Assembly (NCBI RefSeq): GCF_900100275.1
Contig: NZ_FNET01000006.1
Location: 248,001-312,000 of the forward strand
Source of the DNA: Lentzea albidocapillata subsp. violacea
GTDB taxonomy: Bacteria; Actinomycetota; Actinomycetes; Mycobacteriales; Pseudonocardiaceae
Reading direction: 5' to 3'
Length of the DNA stretch: 64,000 nt
Below the pieces are notes generated by a model. The model ran no database searches, was not told where the DNA came from, and saw only the letters and a program-made list of their open reading frames with translations. How positions within the stretch are numbered: the stretch's first letter is position 1; every line of letters starts with the position of its first letter. Of the stretch, positions 7,241 through 15,911 are shown one piece after another. The translations under genes were made by a program, and so were the position numbers.

Positions 7241-8539
7241 ATGGTCGACGAGAACGAGGTCGACCGGGACCTGCTCGCCAGAGTGCGCGAGGGAGACGAC
7301 TCGGCCTACGGCGAACTGTTCTCCCGGCATGCGGACGCGATCCGCCGTTTTTCTCTCAGGCACGTCCGGGAGGCGGCCGAGGCCGACGACCTCACCGCTG
7401 AATCGTTCTTCCGCATGCTCCAGGCGATCCGCCGCGGCAGCGGGCCCACCGACCATGTCCGCACCTACCTGCTCACCGTCGCGCGCCGCGTCGCGTGGGA
7501 GTGGAGCGGACGGCGCCGCGACGTGCCGGTGGAGGACGAGGAGCTGGGCCGTCGTGTCGAGCCGGTGAGTGACAACGCGAACAGCAGGGCCGAGCACAAC
7601 CTCATCACCAGGGCTTTCTCCAGCCTGCCCGAACGCTGGCGGGTCGTGCTGTGGCGGGTCGAGGTCGAGGGTGAACGCCCCGCCACCGTGGCACCGCACT
7701 TCGGACTCTCGCCGAACGCCATGTCGGCGTTGGCCCGCCGTGCGCGCGAAGGACTGCGTGCGGCGTACCTGCAGGCCCACCTCGCGGCCGACGACGGGCG
7801 TTCGTCGTGCGCGGCGATCCGGTCGAAGCTCGGCACCTACACCGCGGGCGGGGTCCAGGGCGTCGAGGAACGCCGGATCCGCGGCCACCTCGACACCTGT
7901 TCCGGCTGCACACAGCTCTACACGGAGCTGAACGAGGTCTGCGCGACGTTGCGCGCCAGCGCGGCGTACCTGATCGTGCCGTCGGCGCTGGGGCTCGCGT
8001 TCGCCGGGAAGGTGTTCCTGACCAAGGCGAAGCTGGCGTTCGTGGCGGCGAGCGTGGCGACCGTCGGCCTGTTCGGGACGATGGCCGCGGTGTTCAACGG
8101 TGCCGCCGGTGTCGCCGTGCTGCAGCCGGACCAGAAGCCGGTGATCGCCATGGAGACGTCCGGGTCGTCGAGCTCCGAGCACAGCCAGGAGCTCGTGGTG
8201 GCCCAGCCGCCCGCTCCCGAACAGCGGCTCAAGCCGCAGGAGAACGTGGTCAACCCCGGCGGGCAGCGCCAGGAGACCGTGCGCAGGACCGCCGCGTCCG
8301 TGCCGCCGCCGACCAGCGAGCCGCGCCAGGACCCGCCGGCCGAGCGGGCCGAGACGATCGTCGAGTCGTCGGGCCAGTCCGACGTGGTCAGCACGACGTC
8401 CACGACGAGGGAAATCAGATCGCTCGACGTGCAGTCGTCGTCGTCCGGACCGCCGACGCCGTCCTCCGTACCGTGCTCGTCGCCGCGGACCACGGTCACG
8501 ACGGCCACGCTCTACCCGACAGAGCCGCGCCAGAACTGA
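7241..8539 (+). CDS. ECF sigma factor with fused anti-sigma-like zinc-finger and membrane tail
   Basis: A 432-residue protein. Residues 1-180 are an ECF sigma factor: region 2 (DLLARVREGDDSAYGELFSR, then AEADDLTAESFFRML) and region 4 (LPERWRVVLWRVEVEGERPA with a helix-turn-helix). A zf-HC2-like anti-sigma zinc-binding motif follows at about residue 215 (RGHLDTCSGCTQLY), then two hydrophobic segments (about 240-258 and 263-285) and a long disordered Ser/Pro/Gln tail. Sigma and anti-sigma parts in one chain imply self-inhibition, probably at the membrane and released by proteolysis or a signal. ATG 7241 is chosen, with GAGG 6 bases upstream. No separate anti-sigma gene follows. Confidence 0.8.
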   Translation: MVDENEVDRDLLARVREGDDSAYGELFSRHADAIRRFSLRHVREAAEADDLTAESFFRMLQAIRRGSGPTDHVRTYLLTVARRVAWEWSGRRRDVPVEDEELGRRVEPVSDNANSRAEHNLITRAFSSLPERWRVVLWRVEVEGERPATVAPHFGLSPNAMSALARRAREGLRAAYLQAHLAADDGRSSCAAIRSKLGTYTAGGVQGVEERRIRGHLDTCSGCTQLYTELNEVCATLRASAAYLIVPSALGLAFAGKVFLTKAKLAFVAASVATVGLFGTMAAVFNGAAGVAVLQPDQKPVIAMETSGSSSSEHSQELVVAQPPAPEQRLKPQENVVNPGGQRQETVRRTAASVPPPTSEPRQDPPAERAETIVESSGQSDVVSTTSTTREIRSLDVQSSSSGPPTPSSVPCSSPRTTVTTATLYPTEPRQN

Positions 8540-8633
8540 CGGTGACGATCAAGGTCCGGCGAGTTCACCCACAAGGCTCTGCCCGCGCCAGGTACGGTTT
8601 GGCCAAGACCGACCGAGCGTGGGAGACGGGTAC

Positions 8634-9071
8634 ATGACGCGGCTGGTGCGCGGTGCTGACGGGCGGATGTGGACGGTCCACAGCCGCATCGAGTGGCGCA
8701 ACCCGGTGGAGTCCGACGACTTCGAACACGACGTCAGCGGCGGTGCTCTGCCCGGCATCATGATGGGTGGCATGCTCGTCGTGATGGTGGTCGTGCTGAT
8801 CGCCTGGACGCCGGAGCAGGTCGTCGTTCCGGCGTGGCTGATCCTCGCGCTGATCTTTCTGTTCGCCTTCTTCCCGGTCCGCTGGGCGCTGCGCCGCCCG
8901 CACACGCTGGTCGCGGAGAGCAAGGCCACGGCCGACGAGCTGCCACCCGAGCGGTGGATCGGGTCCGTTCGCGGCCCGATGGCGGTGCGCCAGGAGGCCT
9001 CCAGGGTCGCCCGGACGATCGAGATGCACTCGCTGCCGGATGTCGAAGGTCCGTTGCAACCCGTCGACTGA
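8634..9071 (+). CDS. two-helix membrane protein of unknown function
   Basis: A 145-residue protein with an N-terminal soluble part (MTRLVRGADGRMWTVHSRIE), two adjacent membrane helices around residues 38-85 (GGMLVVMVVVLIAW and LILALIFLFAFFPVRWAL) and a cytoplasmic tail. ATG 8634 has GGGAG 8 bases upstream and is preferred to GTG 8619. It lies 15 bases ahead of the Fpg/Nei glycosylase gene on the same strand, so the two are probably cotranscribed. No function is assigned. Confidence 0.65.
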   Translation: MTRLVRGADGRMWTVHSRIEWRNPVESDDFEHDVSGGALPGIMMGGMLVVMVVVLIAWTPEQVVVPAWLILALIFLFAFFPVRWALRRPHTLVAESKATADELPPERWIGSVRGPMAVRQEASRVARTIEMHSLPDVEGPLQPVD

Positions 9072-9086
9072 TGCGACACTGGACCG

Positions 9087-9953
9087 GTGCCCGAACTACC
9101 CGAGGTAGAAGCACTGGTTCACCACCTGCGTGAGAACGCGGTGGGCCGTGTGGTGCATCGCGTCGACGTGGCTTCGCTGCAGGTGTTGAAGACGTTCGAC
9201 CCGCCGTGGACGGCGCTGCACGGCCAGGAGGTCGTGGCCGCGCACCGGCACGGCAAGCACCTCGACCTGGAGGTCGCGGACGGCCTGCACCTGGTCGTGC
9301 ACCTTGCCCGGGCCGGCTGGCTGCGCTGGGCCGACACCATGTCGGCGCCACCGCCCAAGCAGGGCCGCGGGCCGCTGGCGTTGCGTGTCCACCTGGGTCC
9401 GCCCGGCCAGGGGCCGGGGTTCGACCTGACGGAAGCGGGCACCAAGAAGGGACTCGCGGCGTGGATCGTGCGTGACCCGAAGACCATCGCGAGTGTCGCC
9501 AGGCTGGGCCCGGACGCGTTGGGGATCACCCGCACGCAGCTGGAAGACCTGTTCGACAAGCGGACCGAGCGCCTCAAGACGTCACTCACGGACCAGAGCC
9601 TGATCGCGGGCATCGGCAACGCCTACTCCGACGAGATCATGCACATGGCGCGGCTTTCGCCGTACGCGACGACGGGCAAGCTGAACTCGGAGCAGCTCGA
9701 CCACCTGCACGAAGCGCTGCTCACGACCCTGACCGACGCGGTCGCACGGTCCGTTGGGCAGGACGCCGCGCGGTTGAAGGGTGAGAAGCGGTCGGGGCTG
9801 CGGGTGCACGCGCGCACGGGGCTGCCGTGTCCGGTGTGCGGTGACACGGTTCGTGAGGTGTCGTTCGCGGACAAGGCGTTCCAGTACTGCGCGACGTGTC
9901 AGACCGGCGGCAAGCCGCTGGCGGACCGCCGGCTGTCCCGCCTGCTCAAATAA
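9087..9953 (+). CDS. Fpg/Nei family DNA glycosylase
   Basis: A base-excision-repair glycosylase/AP lyase of 288 residues. After the GTG start the protein begins PELPEVEAL: the N-terminal Pro is the nucleophile and the Glu after it the acid. A helix-two-turn-helix region (SLIAGIGNAYSDEI) is near residues 170-185 and a C-terminal zinc finger (CPVCG, then YCATCQTGG) near 247-270. The actinobacterial subfamily has a basic insertion like the PPPKQGRGPL stretch seen here and often lacks classical 8-oxoG activity, so I keep the generic name rather than mutM or nei. Confidence 0.9.
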   Translation: MPELPEVEALVHHLRENAVGRVVHRVDVASLQVLKTFDPPWTALHGQEVVAAHRHGKHLDLEVADGLHLVVHLARAGWLRWADTMSAPPPKQGRGPLALRVHLGPPGQGPGFDLTEAGTKKGLAAWIVRDPKTIASVARLGPDALGITRTQLEDLFDKRTERLKTSLTDQSLIAGIGNAYSDEIMHMARLSPYATTGKLNSEQLDHLHEALLTTLTDAVARSVGQDAARLKGEKRSGLRVHARTGLPCPVCGDTVREVSFADKAFQYCATCQTGGKPLADRRLSRLLK

Positions 9954-9988
9954 CCGGCGCTTAACCGGCCTGGCTCAGCCTCGTACGC

Positions 9989-10435
9989 ATGACACGTCTG
10001 AGGAAAGCCGTCGCCGTCGTGGTGGCCGCCGCCGCGGCCCTCATCGTCGCGCCGATGAACGCGCACGCCGCCGAGTACGGGTGCACGGGTTCGCTGATCG
10101 ACACCTACAAGGTGTACTCGAAGGTGCCGAACCACCTGAGCACGATCCGGCTGTACTACAACTCCAGCACGGGCTACAACTGCGCGGCGAACGTGAAGAC
10201 CGCCTACTACTCGCAGTTCAAGCACTTCGCCAGCATCAGCATGTACAACCAGGACTTCCGCGAGGACGACAACAACCGTCCCGGCTACAACAACGACTAC
10301 GACGCCGGCAACTTCCAGTACTACGCCGGTCCGGTCAAGGTGTACGCCAAGGGCAAGTGCGTGACGATTCGCGCCATCACCAAGTACTACGACGAGATGG
10401 CCATCAAGGACGCCGTCGGAGTCCACTGCGGTTAG
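9989..10435 (+). CDS. small secreted protein, SapA-like
   Basis: A 148-residue protein with a clear signal peptide (RLRK, a long Ala/Val core, cleavage at AHA-AEYG) and a mature part rich in Tyr, Asn and Ser with three or four cysteines. The pattern of Tyr-Asn-Ser-Ser-Thr-Gly, NCAANVK, then YYAGPVKVYAKGKCVTI resembles the small secreted spore-associated (SapA-like) proteins of streptomycetes, which have no known enzymatic role. ATG 9989 is the start. It ends 3 bases from the stop of the convergent lutC. Confidence 0.6.
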   Translation: MTRLRKAVAVVVAAAAALIVAPMNAHAAEYGCTGSLIDTYKVYSKVPNHLSTIRLYYNSSTGYNCAANVKTAYYSQFKHFASISMYNQDFREDDNNRPGYNNDYDAGNFQYYAGPVKVYAKGKCVTIRAITKYYDEMAIKDAVGVHCG

Positions 10436-10438
10436 ACC

Positions 10439-11014
10439 CTAAACGATCAACACCTCCAGGGTGCGAGGGCCGTGGACGCCCTCCACCCGGTTGAGCTCGA
10501 TGTCGCTCGTCGCGGACGGCCCGCTGATGAACGTCAACGGCCGCGTGGGTTCCAGTCGCTGCAAGGCTTCGGGCACCGACGCGGCGATCTGGTCCACCCG
10601 CACCACGCACAGGTGGTAGTCGGGCAGCAGGGTGAGCGCGCGGCGGCCCTGAGCCTCGCCGCCGTCCAGCACGATCGTGCCGGTGTCCGCGATCGCGACA
10701 GCGCACCCGGTCAGCACGCCGTCGGCCCGGTCGAGCTCCTCGATCGACAACGGCTCGCGCAACCACGTGACGCCGTCGATCAGCCACTCATGCGGAACGC
10801 CTTGTGGCGCAACGATTCGCTTGCCGGCCAGTGCCTTCAGCGCGTCGGGCACGCTGGTGACCGTGTGCACGATCGCGCGGTAGTCGGCGACCCGTTCGGC
10901 GAACAACTCGACGCCGCCGGGTCCGGTCCGGTCGTAGCCGCGGACGACCGGACGGGCCGGCGGCACCTTCGCGTCCCGGATGCGCTGAAGGATCTCTTCT
11001 CGGGCGCTAGCCAC
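10439..11014 (-). CDS. lutC: lactate utilisation protein LutC
   Basis: A 191-residue LUD-domain (DUF162) protein, the third subunit of the LutABC L-lactate dehydrogenase complex, which oxidises L-lactate to pyruvate in the cytoplasm. Typical features are the SAREEILQRIRDA N-terminus, GCAVAIADTGTIVL, and the FISGPSATSDIELNRVEGVH motif that marks the family. The GTG start overlaps the lutB stop by 8 bases, so translation is coupled. It is the last gene of the operon and converges on the small secreted protein gene. Confidence 0.92.
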   Translation of the reverse strand: MASAREEILQRIRDAKVPPARPVVRGYDRTGPGGVELFAERVADYRAIVHTVTSVPDALKALAGKRIVAPQGVPHEWLIDGVTWLREPLSIEELDRADGVLTGCAVAIADTGTIVLDGGEAQGRRALTLLPDYHLCVVRVDQIAASVPEALQRLEPTRPLTFISGPSATSDIELNRVEGVHGPRTLEVLIV

Positions 11015-12425
11015 GGTTCTTCCTCCACCAGGCGCGGAACGACTCGGCCGGCGGTGCGGGCACGTCGCGGGAGGACGTCCACTTCGACCCCGGCCACGGC
11101 AGTGACGTGATCTTGCCGTCCCTGGCCAGGAATCGGGCCAGGGAACCGGCTTTCTGCGCCTTCTCGTAACGCGAGGCCTCCCGGAACATCCACGCGGCGG
11201 CCGCCATCGCGACGGACTCGGCCGTGCGTCCCTTGGCCTCCACGACCTCGGCGCGCAGGTGCGTGAGGACGGACGGGATGTCGATCCGCACCGGACAGAC
11301 CTCGAAACAGGCGCCGCAAAGCGAAGAGGCGAAAGGAAGTGACGCCGCCTGCGGGTCGTGCAGGTCGCCGACCAGCTGCGGCGTCAGGATCGCGCCGATC
11401 GGGCCGGGGTAGACCGAGCCGTACGACTTGCCGCCGGTGCGTTCGTAGACCGGGCAGACGTTGAGGCACGCCGAACAGCGGATGCATCGGAGTGCCTGGC
11501 GCCCGACGGAGTCCGTCAACGTCGCGGTGCGGCCGTTGTCGATCAGCACGAGGTGGAACCGCTGCGGACCGTCGCCGGGTGTCACGCCGGTCCACACGCT
11601 CGTGTACGGGTTCATCCGTTCCGCCGTGGACGAGCGGGGCAGCAGCTGCAGGAAGACCTCGAGGTCCTGCCACGTCGGCACGAGCTTCTCGATGCCCATC
11701 ACGGTGATCAGCGTTTCCGGCAGCGTCAGGCACATCCGGCCGTTGCCCTCGGACTCCAGCACCACGATCGACCCGGTGTCGGCGACGGCGAAGTTCGCTC
11801 CAGAGATGGCGACCCTGGTGGTCAGGAACTTCTCCCGCAGGTACACCCGCGCCGCCTCGGCGAGGTCCGCCGGTTCGTCGGAGACCTCGACGCCCATGCG
11901 GCGCTGGAAGATCTCGCGGATCTCCGAGCGGTTGCGGTGGATCGCGGGCACCAGGATGTGCGACGGCCGGTCGTCGCCGAGCTGCACGATCAGCTCGGCG
12001 AGGTCGGTCTCGATCGCGTGCACGCCACCGGCTTCGAGGGCCTCGTTGAGCCCGATCTCGGCCGTGGCCATGGACTTGACCTTGACGACCTCGTCCGCCT
12101 GCTCGGCGCGGCAGAGGTCGAGCACGATCCGGTTCGCCTCCTCGGCGTCCCGCGCCCAGTGGACGACGCCGCCGCGTGCCGTGACCGACTCCTCGAGCTG
12201 GACCAGGAGCGTGTCGAGGCGTGCCAGGACGTCGTCCTTGATCTGTTCGCCGGCGACCCGCAGCTGTTCCCAGTCGGTCATCTCGGCGACGGCGGCCTCC
12301 CGGCGTCCCCGGATGGTGCCGGTGGCCTTGCGCAGGTTCTGCCGCAGCTGGGTGTCCTGCAAGGCCTCCTTCGCGGCCTTCGGGAACGTCGGGCTGCCCA
12401 GCCACGTCACCGGGTTGCGAGCCAC
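11007..12425 (-). CDS. lutB: lactate utilisation iron-sulfur protein LutB
   Basis: A 472-residue LutB homologue. The N-terminal two thirds is a LUD domain (GANFAVADTGSIVVLESEGN). The C-terminal part has two 4Fe-4S binding sites: CIRCSACLNVCPVY near residue 312 and LCGACFEVCPVRIDIP near residue 368. It is the electron-transfer subunit of the LutABC L-lactate dehydrogenase. The GTG start overlaps the end of lutA by 19 bases. Length and motif order are normal. Confidence 0.95.
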   Translation of the reverse strand: MARNPVTWLGSPTFPKAAKEALQDTQLRQNLRKATGTIRGRREAAVAEMTDWEQLRVAGEQIKDDVLARLDTLLVQLEESVTARGGVVHWARDAEEANRIVLDLCRAEQADEVVKVKSMATAEIGLNEALEAGGVHAIETDLAELIVQLGDDRPSHILVPAIHRNRSEIREIFQRRMGVEVSDEPADLAEAARVYLREKFLTTRVAISGANFAVADTGSIVVLESEGNGRMCLTLPETLITVMGIEKLVPTWQDLEVFLQLLPRSSTAERMNPYTSVWTGVTPGDGPQRFHLVLIDNGRTATLTDSVGRQALRCIRCSACLNVCPVYERTGGKSYGSVYPGPIGAILTPQLVGDLHDPQAASLPFASSLCGACFEVCPVRIDIPSVLTHLRAEVVEAKGRTAESVAMAAAAWMFREASRYEKAQKAGSLARFLARDGKITSLPWPGSKWTSSRDVPAPPAESFRAWWRKNRG

Positions 12426-13126
12426 GGGTCCTCCTCCGTCGAAGCCAGGATCTCCGCCAGGTGCACCGGCCGCACGCCCGTGCGCAGCCGCGAGAGCCCG
12501 CCTCCGATGTGCATGAGGCAGGAGTTGTCGCCCGCACTCACGACCTCGGCGCCGGTGGAGAGCACACTGGTCATCTTGTCCGCGAGCATCGCCGTGGACG
12601 TCTCGGCGTTCTTCACCGCGAACGTGCCACCGAAGCCGCAGCAGTGCGTCGAGTCCGGCAGTTCCACCAGATCGAGTGCCTTCACGGCCCTGAGCAGCGC
12701 CAACGGCTTGTCGCCGACCCCCAGCATGCGCAACGAGTGACAGGTGGGGTGGTAGGTGACCCGGTGGGGGAACCAGGCGCCGACGTCGATCACACCGAGC
12801 ACGTCGACCAGGAACTCCGCGAGCTCGAACGTGCGTGGCGGGGACTCACCCAGAGTGGGGTGGACCTCCCGGACCATGCCGGCACATGACCCGGATGGCG
12901 CAACCACGTAGTCGTAGCTTCCGAAGACGTCGGTGTACTTGCGGGCCAGCGGCTTCGAAAGCTCCCGGTAACCGGTGTTGAAGTGCATCTGGCCGCAGCA
13001 CGTCTGATCGAGCGGGAACTCGACCGAACAGCCGAGCCGCTCCAGCAGACGCACCACGGCGCGGGCCGTCTCCGGGAAGAACGTGTCCGTCAGGCAGGTC
13101 GCGAACAGTGCCACTTTCACCCGCAC
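12407..13126 (-). CDS. lutA: lactate utilisation CCG-domain protein LutA
   Basis: A 239-residue Fe-S oxidoreductase of the GlcF/LutA type with two cysteine-rich CCG domains: DQTCCGQMHFNTGY and SGSCAGMVRE in the first half, HPTCHSLR and THCCGFGGTFAVK in the second. It is the first gene of lutABC and acts with LutB and LutC to oxidise L-lactate. GTG 13126 is chosen, with GGGGAGAGG just upstream. Its promoter must lie in the 99 bases shared with the divergent LytS-type kinase gene, which suggests that the two are related in regulation. Confidence 0.93.
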   Translation of the reverse strand: MRVKVALFATCLTDTFFPETARAVVRLLERLGCSVEFPLDQTCCGQMHFNTGYRELSKPLARKYTDVFGSYDYVVAPSGSCAGMVREVHPTLGESPPRTFELAEFLVDVLGVIDVGAWFPHRVTYHPTCHSLRMLGVGDKPLALLRAVKALDLVELPDSTHCCGFGGTFAVKNAETSTAMLADKMTSVLSTGAEVVSAGDNSCLMHIGGGLSRLRTGVRPVHLAEILASTEEDPWLATR

Positions 13127-13225
13127 ACCCTCTCCCCAAATTCATCGGATGTCTACCCGGACCGGTGGACCGTACGGGGGTACGCCGGGCGCGCCTCTTG
13201 CTATAGGGGCACCCCACGGCACAGC

Positions 13226-14488
13226 ATGTGCCCTGTGGGCGACCTGTTGACCGAGCGCGCCGTGCTCGGTGTCATCGCGACCCTGGCCGTTCTGGGCCTC
13301 TTCGTGATGCTGTGCCGCGCTCGACGAGTCAGTACCTCTGTCGAGGATGCTGTGATGGACATGCTCGACCGGATGTCCAAGGCGTCGAGCGACCTCCGCG
13401 CGGGCTTGACCCAGGAGGCCGCCGACAAGGCCACGCCCCACCTGCGGGAAATGCTGCGGTGCGTCGCGGTCGCCATCACCGACGAAGAGGGCACTGTCCT
13501 GTCGTGGGACGGCGGTGCGAACGACCACTACGAGTACCTCCGCGACACGGTGGCCCGTGCCATCAACAACTGCCACAAGGAACACGTCGACCATCGCAAA
13601 CTCGGCTGCGAGCTGCAGGGTCCGTGCTCACTGCACAGCGTCGTCGTGGTGCCCCTGGTCGTCGAGGGAGACGTCGCCGGCACGTTGATCGTGGTCTCCG
13701 GCGTCGCCTCGAAGCGCCAGATCCGGATGGCCGAGGAGACCGCCCGCTTCGTCTCGACCCAGCTCGAACTGGAAGTCGTCCAGAAGCAGCGCCAGGCGCT
13801 GGCCCAGGCCGAGGTGAAGGCCCTGCGGGCCCAGATCTCGCCGCACTTCGTCTACAACGCGCTGAACACGATCTCCTCGCTGATCCGCACCGACCCGTCG
13901 CACGCCCGTGAGCTGCTGCAGGAGTTCGCGGAGTTCACGCGCTACTCGTTCCGCACCGACGGCTTGTTCACGACCCTCGCCGATGAATTGACCAACATCC
14001 ATCGTTACCTGACCATCGAACAGGCCCGCTACGGCGCGCGGCTGAGCGTCAGGCTGCGCATCGCCCCCGAGGTCCTGCAGGTCGTCCTGCCGTTCCTGGT
14101 CCTGCAGCCCCTGGTCGAGAACGCGGTGCGGCACGGCCTCGCCAAGAAGCCCGGCGGCGGCATGCTCACCATCACCGCCGAGGACAACGGCAACGAGGCC
14201 CTGATCAGCGTCGAGGACGACGGCGTCGGCATGGACCCCGACCGCCTCGACGACATCAAGGACGCCCACCAGACCGGCGCGCACGTCGGCATCGGCAACA
14301 TCAACGACCGCATGCGCACGGTGTTCGGCGCCGAGTACGCGCTGGTCGTGGAGACGGCGCCGAACGCGGGCACCAAGGTCATCCTGAAGGTGCCGAAGTT
14401 CGCCCGCAACGTGCTGCCGAACCTGAACATCGGGTCTCAGATGACCGACGAGCCGATGACGGCGGAGCAGCCCGCGGTCCGTGCCTGA
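13226..14488 (+). CDS. LytS-type sensor histidine kinase
   Basis: A 420-residue sensor kinase. One N-terminal membrane helix (residues about 10-32) is followed by a GAF-like region (about 60-180) containing EMLRCVAVAITDEEG. The kinase core has the LytS/YehU H-box with phosphorylatable His (ISPHFVYNALNTI, about residue 205), N-box (LQPLVENAVRHGL) and G-box (SVEDDGVGM). It lacks the 5TM-LYT domain of classical LytS. The likely partner is the LytTR regulator 1.4 kb downstream. LytS-type kinases BtsS and YpdA of E. coli and LytS of B. subtilis respond to pyruvate; lutABC and two carboxylate symporters beside this gene fit such a role. ATG 13226 is chosen; GTG 13235 is possible. Confidence 0.88.
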   Translation: MCPVGDLLTERAVLGVIATLAVLGLFVMLCRARRVSTSVEDAVMDMLDRMSKASSDLRAGLTQEAADKATPHLREMLRCVAVAITDEEGTVLSWDGGANDHYEYLRDTVARAINNCHKEHVDHRKLGCELQGPCSLHSVVVVPLVVEGDVAGTLIVVSGVASKRQIRMAEETARFVSTQLELEVVQKQRQALAQAEVKALRAQISPHFVYNALNTISSLIRTDPSHARELLQEFAEFTRYSFRTDGLFTTLADELTNIHRYLTIEQARYGARLSVRLRIAPEVLQVVLPFLVLQPLVENAVRHGLAKKPGGGMLTITAEDNGNEALISVEDDGVGMDPDRLDDIKDAHQTGAHVGIGNINDRMRTVFGAEYALVVETAPNAGTKVILKVPKFARNVLPNLNIGSQMTDEPMTAEQPAVRA

Positions 14489-14628
14489 CCTGCGCCGATG
14501 GCCCGTCAGGAAGTTGTAAGGTCAATCATGCTCAACCCGGACGCACATCGTGCCGATTGTGGTGTTGACCAATGAACAGCCGGCCGTTTGAGCAACCAGG
14601 GGCCGGCCGCGAGTAAAGGCCACATCCA

Positions 14629-14709
14629 GTGCACGAACAACAAGCACCCGAGCGCGTCCGCGTCTGCATCAAGTGCACCGCCAAGGGGTTCAACAGCTGC
14701 AAGTGCTGA
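14629..14709 (+). CDS. candidate 26-residue cysteine-rich peptide
   Basis: A short ORF opening right after an in-frame stop (14614), with AAAGG 9 bases before GTG 14629. The product contains VCIKCTAKGFNSCKC: a CxxC and a CxC that together could bind a metal or form disulfides. The CxKC part resembles the knuckle of small ribosomal zinc-ribbon proteins such as L28, but the rest does not. It lies in the 3' region of the LytS-type kinase gene and converges on the next small gene. Too short for statistics; coding is inferred from the start context and the cysteine pattern. Confidence 0.35.
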   Translation: MHEQQAPERVRVCIKCTAKGFNSCKC

Positions 14710-14721
14710 CGAGCGCCCGGC

Positions 14722-14889
14722 TCAGCGAGCTGCCACCGCCAAGGTCGTGATCAGCACGACGGCGCACACGCTCCAGCTCACCCACATCCAGTAGATGTGC
14801 ATCGGCGTCGGCCCGGCGGCGTTCTGCCTGCCCCGGTCGTCCCACCACTCGACATACCGTTCGAGCCAGCGGATCGGGTTGAACGTCAC
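14722..14889 (-). CDS. small single-pass membrane protein
   Basis: A 55-residue protein starting at GTG 14889 with motifs NPIRWLERYVEWWDDRGRQ followed by HIYWMWVSWSVC and a Val/Leu/Thr-rich membrane helix. The Trp-rich amphipathic N-terminus plus one helix is typical of small membrane-associated regulators or complex subunits. No family is recognised. It is divergent from the S49 peptidase gene. Third codon positions are strongly G/C, which supports coding. Confidence 0.5.
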   Translation of the reverse strand: MTFNPIRWLERYVEWWDDRGRQNAAGPTPMHIYWMWVSWSVCAVVLITTLAVAAR

Positions 14890-14987
14890 AGCCCGAACCT
14901 AGCATCTTGTGTTCCAGGTCACGCGGGAGCAACCGACAGCGCAGTTGGGCTCCCGCGTGTCCGCGAAACGCACGTACTGTCGAGTAC

Positions 14988-15848
14988 ATGAGCGTCACGG
15001 ACAAGATCGCGGCCCGGCTCCCGAGGGTCATGGACCGGGGTGAGCGGCCGCCGGTGGTCGCGGCGGTGCGGTTGCACGGGGTCATCACCCCGCAGTCCTC
15101 GCCGGTCGCGCGCAACACGATCAACCTCCAGAACGTCGAGTCGGCCATCAACCGCGCGTTCGACAACGAGCGCCTGATCGCCGTGGCCCTGCTCATCAAC
15201 TCTCCGGGTGGCGCGCCCACCCAGAGCGCACTGATCGCCGAGCGCATCCGGGAGCTCGCCACCAAGAAGCACGTGCCGGTGCTCGCGTTCTGCGAGGACG
15301 TGGCCGCGTCCGGTGGCTACTGGCTGGCCTGCGCCGGCGACGAGATCTACGCGCACGGCACCTCTCTCGTGGGTTCCATCGGTGTCGTGAGCGCCGGGTT
15401 CGGGCTCAACGGCCTGCTGGACAAGGCCGGTGTCGAGCGCCGCGTCTACACGGCCGGCGAGAACAAGGTCCGGCTCGACCCGTTCCAGGCGGAGAAGCCC
15501 GAGGACGTCGAGTGGCTCAAGGGTCTGCACGCCGATCTGCACGAGCAGTTCAGGGCGTGGGTCACCGAGCGCCGCGGCGCCAAGCTCAAGACCGAGGAAG
15601 ACCTCTTCAGCGGCGAGATCTGGACCGGCACCAGGGCCCAGCAGCTCGGCCTGATCGACGGCATCGGCACCATCCGGACCGTCATCGCCAAGCGCTTCCC
15701 GGACGCCGAGCTCACGATCGCGGAGCCGCGCAAGCCCTTGCTGGCCAAGCTGGGGCTGACCGGGGCGTCCACCCGATCGGGCGATCTCGTGACGCAGGTG
15801 CTCGCGAGTGTCGAGGAACGTGCTCGCTGGTCCCGATTCGGGCTGTGA
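14988..15848 (+). CDS. S49 family (SppA-like) serine peptidase
   Basis: A 286-residue SppA-type protease with a Ser-Lys dyad, usually acting on membrane-bound peptides such as cleaved signal peptides. The fold signature starts with VAAVRLHGVI and LLINSPGGAPTQSALI; the nucleophile is in DVAASGGYWLA (about residue 105), and the Lys is in YTAGENKVRLDPF (about residue 157). There is no obvious N-terminal membrane helix, so this is the short, possibly cytoplasmic form. ATG 14988 is preferred because the frame upstream overlaps the start region of the divergent small gene. It lies between the kinase and the LytTR regulator. Confidence 0.9.
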   Translation: MSVTDKIAARLPRVMDRGERPPVVAAVRLHGVITPQSSPVARNTINLQNVESAINRAFDNERLIAVALLINSPGGAPTQSALIAERIRELATKKHVPVLAFCEDVAASGGYWLACAGDEIYAHGTSLVGSIGVVSAGFGLNGLLDKAGVERRVYTAGENKVRLDPFQAEKPEDVEWLKGLHADLHEQFRAWVTERRGAKLKTEEDLFSGEIWTGTRAQQLGLIDGIGTIRTVIAKRFPDAELTIAEPRKPLLAKLGLTGASTRSGDLVTQVLASVEERARWSRFGL

Positions 15849-15911
15849 GCATCAGTTCGGTTTCACAGGGCGTGTCGAGGCCTACCCCGGCGTAGACATG
15901 ACCGCACATTG

